The translations under genes and the position numbers were made by a program. The notes under the pieces were generated by a model. It was given only the letters and a program-made list of their open reading frames with translations, ran no database searches and was not told where the DNA came from. Below, one piece after another: positions 10,860-19,912 of a stretch of DNA of 64,000 nt. This stretch comes from Prorocentrum cordatum (taxonomy: Eukaryota; Sar; Dinophyceae; Prorocentrales; Prorocentraceae), in the NCBI GenBank assembly GCA_963575745.1, contig CAUYUJ010018037.1, forward strand, positions 734,283 through 798,282. Direction: 5' to 3'. How positions within the stretch are numbered: the stretch's first letter is position 1; each line of letters starts with the position of its first letter.

Positions 10860-11690
10860 ACAGGGTGAACGAGAAGTAACCCTTCCCCTTCTTTGGCCGA
10901 TCTCTTCCAAGATGGCCCCAAGAGGTGCCCAGGAGGCCACGAGGGGATCCAAAATGGCTCCAAAATGGCACCAAAAGGCCCCTAAGAAGACCCATAGCGG
11001 CCCCAAGAGGTCTACCCGAGGCACCAAAGGCGCCCAAGAGCCCTCCAGGACAGCCGACAAACCACCAAGGCGTTCCAAGAGGCCTCCAAGCAGCGGCCAA
11101 GAGAGATCACAAGATGCTTCGAGAGGCATCCAATATACTTCTAGCCCTTTTGCGTACCCTCCTCCCCCTGCTCCCCCTTTCCTCCTCCGACTCCTTCTCT
11201 TCCTCCGCATCCTCCTTGTCATCCTATTCATCGTCCTTCCCCTCACTCCCTCATGCATACATCTAGCCTCCTCCTTCTCCTCCTTCCTCCTTCGCACGGG
11301 TCGGCCGTCCACCTCGTTGCTGCTGCGCTTCCCTGATCACCCCAACTCGCCTGGACATCGTTCCTGGATGGGCCAGTGGGGATACGCGAAGCGTCACGAA
11401 TATGATAGGCGTCACATGGTTACTGGAGGGTCGCACTTCGCGCTGCCCCTCGGGAGCCCCCAAAAAGGCCAAAATGGTGCCAAAACCGTAGTCGAACCAA
11501 TGAGTTTGGCTTCCTCGCCGAGGCCGATATGTTTGGACGCTTTAACAGCCCGCGACGCGACCCGTCCAGGTCCAGGGGAGGGGGCAAGGGGGAGGGGTAA
11601 ACCCCTCCCCAAAGGGGAAGAGGGAGGAGTGGAAGAGGAAACGCTCTAAACCATCTACGCCCAAAAGGCTGGTGGGATTCTTGCTTCCCC
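10860..11690. repeat. Dispersed repeat copy B: satellite, X segment, Y segment
   Basis: Satellite of CCAAGAGGC type at 10905-11115, pyrimidine-rich DNA to 11275, X at 11275-11400 (TCGGCCGTCCACCTCGTTGC), Y at 11425-11690 (ACCAATGAGTTTGGCT, GGGGTAAACCCCTCC). The DNA left of the satellite (about 10860-10900) resembles the inverted start of Y. The X-satellite part is therefore bordered by inverted copies of one sequence. Confidence 0.65.
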
Positions 11691-11779
11691 GGGGCCCCCA
11701 CCCCAATCGCCCGAGTCCCGACCCGTGCCCAGCTTGCCCGCGCTGGGCTAACACGGCGTTCCACGGCGTAAGCCAAACG

Positions 11780-11885
11780 AGAAGACGATGCAGATGATGC
11801 TGATGATGATGATGCTGATGATGATGATGATGATGATGATGACGACGATGATGGTGGTGATGCTGATGCTGATGATGAGGAGGAC
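11780..11885. repeat. (GAT)n microsatellite
   Basis: GATGATGAT and GCTGAT triplets; no coding content inferred. Confidence 0.85.
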
Positions 11886-12015
11886 GATGGATGATGGTGT
11901 GGTGCTAGCAGGGAGGTAATGGATGTATGATACGAGATGGTGTTGGTACATTGTTTGAACTCAGATGCGATGATATACTGCTGCAAGTTTTTGTACCAAG
12001 CCTAACGTTAGAACC

Positions 12016-14964
12016 ATGCCACCAGATAGAAGCCGCAGTTCCCGTTGCACGTGGCACGCACATGGCAATACTTCAGAAACCAGGACAGCTGGCGCTGAAC
12101 TGATGCGGCTTGTGATGAGCATGTACGGCGCTGCACGTATCACGGCGATCCAGCTTTGTCGAATCTGCCAGCTTGCCCATGAGGCGCACGTGCCTGGAGC
12201 TGATTGGAAGAGATATGGCAAACCTGAAGGCTTGCAAACGGGAAAGTACCAACGTCACCTTGACCAGATGTTGCCTCAACCCGATCACTTGTACTACGTG
12301 ACTGTGCCCCTGAACCCCAACAGGTCTAGTCATCGAATTGCGAAATCCGTTCCCATTGCGTTGGGATATGAACTGTTGCTTGAGGAAATGAAGCACTCGC
12401 CCGACACGATGCGCATCCTGACGATGGATCCCCAGGTGCGGCCAGAATCTGTGATGAGTTTGCCAGTCTATCAGAATCACAAGTGTGTCAAGGAGGCGTC
12501 GGAGCTAGGGCGATTGCCTCCGTTGCCCTTGGCGCTATACGTTGATGGAGTATCATACCAGCAGCAAGCTGCTGGTAGGAGCGACAGCGTCACGGGGTGG
12601 TGGATCGAGAACATGATCACACGAAAGAGGCACTTGATCGCTGTTCTACGGAAGAGCGACGAGTGCCAATGCGGCTGTCGCGGCTGGTGCTCGATTTACC
12701 CATTGCTGAAAGGAATAGCGTGGCAGCTCGGCGCGATGGCTGCGGGCAAACGGCCCGATCGCATGCACAATGACATGGCGTGGCCAGACGGACAGGCGCC
12801 GCCCGAACCAGAGCTGGGATTTACTGCGTGTGTGTTATACATCAAGGGCGATTGGTGTGAGCACGCGCGCACCCTAGGATTGGCATCGTGGGCGCAGGGG
12901 CACAATCCGTGCCAGTACTGTGAGCTTGGGAAATCAGAACTGCATTCGTGTGCCCATCAACTTGGCCCAGACTGTCCATGGCCGCTCAGAGACGACGGCG
13001 ACTACGAACGGATTGTGGCAGCATGCGAGGTGCAAGTTCTTCTCGCATCGAGAGATCACGTCGATGCAGTTCTGAGCGCGCTCAGGTGGCCGAAACCATC
13101 GGGCGCAAAACAAGCAAAGGCCATCATAACACGTGGGGTCATCAGAGATATAGTTGTCAATGGGGTGCAATTGCGAGATCAGGATCGGTTGGAGCCGTCG
13201 GACGACTTGGATGATATTGCTCAGCTGCATCGCATCAAACTGCCAGCAACCATCATTTTCTGGCGCGCTCGGCAGACCAGCGGCGGCACTTTGATGGATG
13301 CTGCCCAGCATCGGTGTCCACTTTTTTCTCCTTCGCTGGGCACGACGCCGACGCAGACGTTGGCAGTCGACTCCATGCACAGCCTCTACTTAGGAGTTAT
13401 TCAAAGGATGGTCTCGGCATGTTTGTGGCGCATTATGTTACATAACAGTTGGCAGTTTCAAGGTACCCAGGCTGGCAAGATAGAGATGGCATGTCGGCAA
13501 ATACAAACAGATCTTCTGCAGTGGCAGCGGGATCCAGGAAATAACATAGCCCACAACCTCAGGCTCAGGAACCTCACCCTCAAGATGCTAGGCAAGCAGC
13601 GCGGTTTCAGCCATCAGGACCTCAGGGACTAACATTTCTACTACGTTGAATCCTGGTCAGATCTGCGCCTTCTGGGGAGAAGCCAGAAGGCGCGGAGATG
13701 GACGGGATGTAAAAAGTAAACCATCCCCACCACTGGTTCCAAATTAGCTTGCCCGCCAGAACCCACATCATGGAGGTGGAGGCGTCAAGACCAAAGCGGT
13801 GGAGACACGCTTGCTGCTTGACTTTGTTATGCACGAGCTTCGCCAAACAGGTGGTGCCCAACTCTATGGGGCGCCTCTGCTACAAGCAGGCGTGGCTCTA
13901 CAACAGATCATGAAGCTGATCTCAGAGAACCCCGTCAAGATGAGTGCTGGCGTGCGCCTGAAACTATTAGAGCATATGAACATGCACATCCGGTGCTGCA
14001 CGGCCACAGGCATCGACCTGACCCCGAAGCATCACTTGTGCTGCCACCTCTTCGACAGGACACCATTTGTTTTTCAAGGGTCTATAACTACTGCGATTAT
14101 GAAAATGTGATCGAATAGATGCGACAATGACGATGCATGGTCCAAGGATGGACGGGCGCAGGTTGGAGGAGGGGGAGGGGGTGGTCGAGGCGAGCGAAAT
14201 GAATCATGAACAGAGGAGGGGAAGGAATAACAAGAGGGGGGCGATGACGACTTGAGAATTGGAAGTTCGACTAAGACGGCTAATATCAGCCTCAACCTCC
14301 CGCCTTCCTCAAAATGATTGCTTCTTGCCAACGCATCAAAGTCGTGCAACTCGCCTCATAGCGCAATATCCTACTGTTTGGTGTCCACGCCGGCTAATAT
14401 GATTATCATTATGTGGTGTATGATTGATAGTGGTAGCCGTAGTAGCAGTAATAATATTCATACTGATAATAGTAATAGTTTGTGAACAATGCTACTCGTA
14501 GTTGCCATTTGTTCCAGCATTTGTATTAGTGTTAGTCGTATGAGTATCATTACGGTCCTGCCTATGGTTATGTGTTGTTAACATGGCTGTTGGTCTGGGG
14601 ACAAGGTGTGAATAGACGTGCGCCCTCTGTTCTAATTATTCGCCCTGCATCTTATTTATGATAGGGAATCAACGCCCCTATACACGCCCTTCCACGTCCT
14701 GCATCAGTCCCGTAACCTTGAACCCCCTCCCCCCTCACTGAATAACTAACTATCTGCAGGGTATGCTTTCACGGGTCGCCGAAAGTATACACCACGTTCA
14801 TAGACGAGGGTCTGAACTCACTCTTGCGTGACATGGCGCGCTTCGCTCACCGCAGCACATTTGAGTACAGGTGTTTCGCCCTTTTCGAGCTGGCCTGCAG
14901 GCTGGACCTCTCTACATGGCTCGTGCGCAAGCCTTGGGAGGGGATGGTCGCTGGGCATTCCTAG
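12016..14964 (+). CDS. Transposase-like protein, three exons
   Basis: Exons 12016-13591, 13782-14058, 14760-14964. They sum to 2058 nt, 685 residues plus TAG. Introns are GC-AG (13592-13781) and GA-AG (14059-14759). The protein has YVDGVSYQ (Asp near residue 177), a Cys cluster CQCGCRGWC (about 217), IKGDW (about 279), a second Cys/His cluster CQYCELGKSELHSC, DSMHSLYLGV (Asp about 452) and, in the last exon, TTFIDEGLN. Spaced acidic residues, Cys clusters and the D..H..YLGV box recall DDE-type transposases of the Plavaka/KDZ kind. I also associate similar proteins with dinoflagellate repeats. That assignment is inference, since I see no full RNase H-fold match by eye. Exon joins read smoothly (KMLG|VKTKA). 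The last exon overlaps the next gene by about 49 bases in another frame. Its 3' part is duplicated at 62738-62942. Confidence 0.55.
13592..13781 (+). mobile_element. Foldback intron (introner-like) in the transposase-like gene
   Basis: A 190-base GC-AG intron, flanked by AGGC at 13590-13593 and 13780-13783. A strong stem CGCCTTCTGG/CCAGAAGGCG sits at about 13667-13693, with weaker pairing outwards for about 40 bases on each side. Splicing restores LTLKMLGVKTKAVET. It has the same border motif as the introns at 8100 and 8742, but no obvious sequence identity to them. Confidence 0.55.
14100..14759. other. Intron 14059-14759: G-rich first part, AT-rich second part
   Basis: 14140-14260 is GGAGGGG-rich. 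14390-14555 is AT-rich (GATTATCATTATGTGG, AATAATATTCATACTG). The last 210 bases are part of the duplicated segment. The acceptor is CTGCAG at 14754-14759. Confidence 0.5.
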
Positions 14965-16022
14965 TTTTTCTGTGCTTGTCGTCGACGGCTGCTGCGCCGA
15001 TGATATGTGAGAACGGTTTCCTCTGGGCCAGCCCATCTGCCGATAGGTTGACGGCACAGGGCGTGCCGAACAGCGTGGAGAGCACCACAGACAGTGCCAT
15101 GATGTTGACATCATCGGTTGCATGCATTTTGAATGAGTTGCACGCCATTGAAAGGAACGCAATCTTCCTGGAGATATTTTCGGGAGCTAGCGGTATCACT
15201 CGCAATATTATGAGCGAGGCTGGCGCAGGTGCGTTTTCTGTGGAAAAGAATGACCACTGGTTTCAAGACGCCACCCTGCTCAGCGGGATGCTCTATAGTC
15301 TGTGGGTTGCATCGTCTATAGCTGTTGGGGGCACAATTCACTTCAGTAACCAATGCTCAACATGTATACGAATGAGTTCGGGACATACTCGTCGCACTAC
15401 ATCGTACCCGACAGGCGACGAGTCCAGGCCCGACGTCGTGCAAGCAAACCACTGCGCATTGCTCACGTGGGGACGGGTGGGGTCTGTGTTGCACGGGCAG
15501 GGTGATACTCGAAGTTGGCAGCATAGTGTCTATCATGCAGGGCACTGGGTGAGAGACCGCACATACATATATCCGCGGCAGATGCACATACATAAGCAGC
15601 ACTAATGCACGAGAAATAGGAGACGGGGAACAACTATATAATGAACCCGATGACGATAGCACCGACTACGACACATATGGCAACATAAACACGTCGAACA
15701 CTTGTGCAGAACAAACACTTACAAATGTAGATAAGCTGCGAAACTATACGGGACGACTATACGTGTGCATGTGTAGGAACATTAACTTAAGTATCATGAC
15801 GTGCGTGATTGAGGTCCATCACAGCACTGGTCGCAAACAGTAAGTCAACACACACACACAGCCAACACTAAACAACACTGCAACAACAGCAAGGTTTCAA
15901 ATGTATGGCATGGCGTTGTTGTTGTTGCAACTGTTCCTTGAACCCTGTTAGACTTATGTCCCAATGGTATTGAACATGGATTCCAATACTGATTGTCTGG
16001 TGCATCCATTCTCGGCTGCTCC
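14549..16022 (+). repeat. Segment duplicated at 62528-64000 (at least 1.47 kb, almost identical)
   Basis: Offset is 47,978 bases. I see only two substitutions and a one-base deletion, all in the intronic first 200 bases. The 244-codon ORF is identical in both copies. The other copy starts right after a 100-N gap and runs off the window end. Confidence 0.9.
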
Positions 16023-16565
16023 TGCCCTCGTGCGGTGCTTGTGTCTGGGAAGTGTCAAGTCGATGCATGCGCGCGTGAAGTGGAGGTCTTACATGAGTTT
16101 CTTTGCCCAGATGCGGGGGGGGGGTACATCATGGTGGAACAGCCTTTCAATTCAATACTATATTTATACCGCCCTATGGCAGAATCCCTCAGAATGGTCA
16201 AGGCACGCCGCATTGTAACATATCTGTCTGCGTTTGGGCATGGAACTATCAAACCCCTGGAGTTGTGGACTACGCTTCCAGAAGTTGATGACCTCACCAA
16301 GTCGCTTCGGGCAAGCACGGATCGCCTTGGCACGCAAAAGCAATGTTTGTCACGCGTCACCCCTAAGTCTAAGGCTCGGAGCAAAAAGGATGCTGGTCAC
16401 ACTACCAAGAAGGGCTGGAGCGCCAAAGGGTGGGTAACTGGAGACACGAAGAAGTTGAAAGAATCGCAGGAATATCCTCCAGATTTTGTGGCTGCGCTGT
16501 CCTCTGCCGCGTTGCGAGCATCGCGTGTGCTGTCTCCGCCTGCTCCTGCTAGTGAGCTGGACTGA
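14916..16565 (+). CDS. Methyltransferase-fold-like protein, at least two exons
   Basis: ATG 14916 starts MARAQALGGDGRWAFLVFLC, whose hydrophobic run before STAAA could be a signal or anchor segment. Exon 1 holds LEIFSGASGITRNIMSEAG (about 15163-15220), which resembles motif I of S-adenosylmethionine-dependent DNA methyltransferases, then SSGHTRRT and GDESRPDVVQAN. A later exon (about 16075-16565) holds GGGYIMVEQPFNSILY, LSAFGHGTIKPLELW and GWVTGDTKKLKESQEYPPDF. I associate the order EIFSG..EQP..S..K..YP with a dinoflagellate-expanded protein of unknown role. The exon junctions between about 15440 and 16075 are not resolved. Catalytic activity is not shown: no PCQ-type cytosine-methylase motif is seen. 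TGA is at 16563-16565. Confidence 0.5.
15610..15965. other. Probable intronic DNA of the methyltransferase-like gene
   Basis: A/C-rich and partly AT-rich, with CACACACA at 15850-15862 and TGTTGTTGTTGCAA at 15916-15930. Identical in the second copy as far as the window goes. No coding frame seen. Confidence 0.4.
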
Positions 16566-16985
16566 CGTGCTGCGAGGGCGGCGCGTCAGGAGCAGGCATT
16601 GTTTCACATGTGGCTCGGCATCGCCAGCCACGCTCAGCTATTAACACGTTAATTTTTCTGTCAGTCTCAACAGTCCAGCTGCGCACGGGGCACTGGAGGC
16701 GCAGCAATGAGATGCAAAGAACACAGGTCAATGCTAGAGAGACTTGGGTCCGTGTGTACGTTGATGCCGAACGGGCGTTGGTTTCCAATGACCGTGGGTT
16801 TGGTGCTGTGGGAACTCGCGCCAAGCTGTGCGAGACGTGATTCCGCATGTGCAATCCTCCCCCACATTTTAGATGTTAGTCTCTCCTTCTCGTGCAGTTC
16901 CTCTGGTGGCCCAGCCAGGCAACTTCAGCATGTTTGTAGGGTCGTTTCAGGGCCCTGAGGGCGCCCGCAGGAGAGAGGGAGCGCA
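16566..16985. other. Downstream region without a recognisable gene
   Basis: A short open stretch at 16680-16840 (ending TKLCET-like) has no supporting features. 16975-16990 carries the left border motif of the 11-bp satellite. Confidence 0.35.
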
Positions 16986-17290
16986 TGCGAAATCCAATGG
17001 TATTCCAATGGTAGCCTCAGGCGCAACTACGACACGTTGGAATTCCAATGCAATTCCAATGCAACGCCAATGCAAATCCAATAGAAATCCAATGGGAATC
17101 CAATGGGAATCCAATGGGAATCCAATGCCAAGCCAATGCAAATCCAATGCAAATCCAATGCCAATCCAATGCCAATCCAATGCCAATCCAATGGCAATCC
17201 AATGGCAATCCAATGCCAATCCAATGCAAATCCAATGCAAATCCAATGCAAATCCAATGCAAATCCAATGCAAATCCAATGCACGTCCGG
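16986..17290 (+). repeat. 11-bp satellite, family AATCCAATGCA
   Basis: About 24 units of AATCCAATGCA/AATCCAATGGG. Since 33 bases make 11 codons, the array stays open in several frames as WICIGFALDLH-type repeats on the minus strand. These are not genes. Confidence 0.95.
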
Positions 17291-17640
17291 TTGGTGACCA
17301 TAGGCCGGCGCGGAGGCGCCGAGGAGCTGCCCGCGCCGCGCACTCTCGTTGGTTGTCTTTCCCTCTGGTTGTGTTCCTTAGCCACCTGGCCCGAACGGTA
17401 ACCCTGCAATACCTAATCTTCACGCCAGCGCCGCTAGCAGCACGCGCTAAAACTAGCACCATAAACATATAGCAATACCACCCTGATCAGAAGCAATAAC
17501 ACTGCACTGTAGCATCCTTAACCAAACACCCCAAAATTCCCGTACTAACCCTAGCGCCTTATTTTTAACATCTTAACCGAAAACTCCAATACTCCCCATA
17601 CAATCCGAATCCTGCAGCAACGCTCACCCAAACATGGTGA
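17291..17640. other. G-poor non-coding stretch
   Basis: 17400-17635 is A/C-rich (ACCAAACACCCCAAAATTCC) like the stretches after the upstream genes. No gene seen. Confidence 0.4.
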
Positions 17641-17644
17641 CATC

Positions 17645-19290
17645 AGTCCGATTTGCTCCTCCTCCTCCTCTTCCTCCTCCTCCTCCTCCTCCTCTTCCTT
17701 CTCGTCCTCCCCCCCATCCTCCGTTGGACTGTCTTGCCCACACGGGCCATGTCTCTCGAAAGATATATGAGGATGATCCCTGCCCCTCCCCGCCCCGATC
17801 TCGCATGGGCCGCCACCCTCACGACACGACCGCGGCGCCGCCGCTGGTCACTCGGCGCTTGAGCTGCGCAGAGGTGGCCACTGGCGGAGGAAGGAGGAGG
17901 AGGAGGAGAAGGAGGAGGAGGAGGAGGAAGAGAATGAGGAGGAGGAGGTGGAGGAAGAGGGGGAGGAGGAGGAGGAGGAGGAGGAGGAGGGAGGAGGAAA
18001 AGGAGGAGGAAGAGGAGGAGGAGGATCACTGGCGCTCTCCAGAAGGTGACGGCGCGGGGAGGGCGAGAGGGGACGAGAGGGGAGGGCATGAGGAGGGGGT
18101 GGGTGAGGAAGAGGAGGGCGATGAGGAAGATTATGAGGAGGACGAGGAAGAGGAGGACGAGGATGAGACATGTGACGACGAGGAGGAATAAAAAGAGGAT
18201 GAGGATAAGCATGAGGAGGATGAGGAGGAGGAGGACCAGGAGGAAGATGAGGAGAACGAGGAGGAGGAAGAGGAGGAGGAACACGAACGCACCCGAGGAT
18301 CCTCGCGGACCCTACCATGCCCATGAAGTTGCACGCGGGCCCCCCTTTTTGCTGTTGCTTTCCTTCGTTGCGGAGAGCCCTCCATCCAGCAACAGTTTGT
18401 CTTGCAACTCGTGGGCGTATTGTTTTTGCTTTCGCTGGGGCCCTTGAGAGGCCTGGGCAGCGGTCCGCAAACCAGCAACTCCAGTAATTATTCCTCTTCC
18501 TCATTCTCCTCCTCCTCCTCCTCCTCCTCCTCCCCATCCTCCTCCCCCTCCTGCCCCCTCGACCCCGCTCGCCCCAAGGGTGTCGTGATCTTATGAGTGT
18601 CTCTCGTACATTTGGATGATAGGCAGTGCCACCGCTGCTCTTGGTGGCAGGGCCATCCAGCCCTGGAGCCTTTTCGTAAAAAACTCAAGTTAATGATAAG
18701 GTAATCGCGCGAGGGGACTGGTCGACGGGGCTACCTTGACAGCCCTCGGGGGATGGGGGAGGGGCGGGCGAGAGTGAGGAGGAGGAGGAGGAGGACGACG
18801 ACGAGGAGGAGGAAACGGCGGAGGAGGAAGAGGAGGACGAGGAAGATGAGGACGAGGAGGACAAGGAGGAGAGAGGAGAGGAGATAGAGGACGGAGAGGG
18901 CGTGCATGAGGGAGAACAGAGTCAAGTTCTCGGCCCGCCTCTTGCGCGCCGCGGCCCCCCGTGCTGGCCGCGCGCCCCCCCGCGAAGGCTTGCCCCCTCC
19001 CCTTTTCCAGCTGCCGCCAGGAGCAAAACACATTCGAAAGGATCCATCTAATAATGGGGGGCGGAGAAGGAGGAGGAGGAGGAGGAGGAGGAGGAGGAGG
19101 AAGAGGAGGAGGAGGAGGAGAACGAGGAGGACGAGGATGAGGAGTAGGAGTAGTAGGATGACGAGACTTACGGAGGAGGCGGAGGAGGAGAAACATTATG
19201 ATGATAATGATGATGATGATGATGATGAGGAGGAGGAGGAGGAGGAGGACGAGGAGGAAGAGGAGGATGGGGAGGAGAAGGGGGGGGAGA
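17645..19290. repeat. Alternating CCT and GGA tract arrays
   Basis: CCT blocks at 17650-17715 and 18490-18560. GGA/GAG blocks at 17885-18290, 18770-18895 and 19060-19290, the last ending in GATGAT. Between them lie short unique pieces, such as 18300-18480. Long Glu-, Arg- or Pro-rich open frames are by-products. Opposite-strand tracts could pair over several hundred bases. Confidence 0.85.
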
Positions 19291-19304
19291 AAAAACAAAC
19301 AAAC

Positions 19305-19912
19305 CAGGTTAAGTACGAATGCGGGTTGGAAGAAGACAAACACGCAATAATAGGTGTTTCAATTGGACGTTCACTATGCAAGCGAACTGCCGGTGCAAAG
19401 CGCATTGCGAACTCACATGTATATTGATATCTCAATGCCACGTCCTTCGTATATGGCATTTCCTCGTGCATTCCACGTCTACGTCTTCTTTTGCATCCGC
19501 GACCAAAACGATTTTGGCCGTAGATGCCCAACAAAAACATGTTGCCAAAATCTGGCCGTATCAGACCTCAGGGCTCGGGGCATCTGGGGCCGGATCCGAG
19601 GGGGGGCGGTTTCCATTGACGAGGTCTCCGAAGCTCTTGGTTGTGTCCAGAGGTCTCTGGGGACCGAGGACAAGTCAGCCTTCTTTGTTGGACTGGCTAT
19701 GGGGCGGAGCGGGGCCCCGCCTCCTCGTAGTCTGCTGCCTGGGGCCATTCGCCGGGCGCGCATTTCGAACGGCCCGGAAGTCTTGATCGACAGTGCCTGG
19801 CAGCATGCATCTTTCAGCGAGCTAGAAAGACTTTTTGCGGAGTCCAAGGGGCAGGAGTGGCAGGTAGAATTGTGGCAGACCGGTAAGCGATGGGGGTCAA
19901 GGGGGGAAGGAG
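19305..19912. other. Sequence 5' of the copia element
   Basis: 19480-19575 carries ACGGCCAAAAT-type motifs ending CAGACCTCAGGG, inverted relative to 1345-1435. An open frame at 19560-19990 has no recognisable domain and may be the 5' part of the element (gag or linker). No LTR pair could be identified. Confidence 0.35.

Noticed and set aside
10935-10960. AGCCATTTTGG-like words in the CCAAGA satellite as spliced-leader relics
   Set aside because: Only 11 bases match and the flanks follow the satellite pattern. No leader end TCAAG is present.
16947-17472. Long WICIGFALDLHW-type open frames
   Set aside because: Produced by the 11-bp satellite; 33 bases give 11 codons without stops in several frames.
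17634-19427. Glu-, Arg-, Pro- and Ser-rich open frames
   Set aside because: Simple GGA/CCT repeats; open in most frames on both strands.
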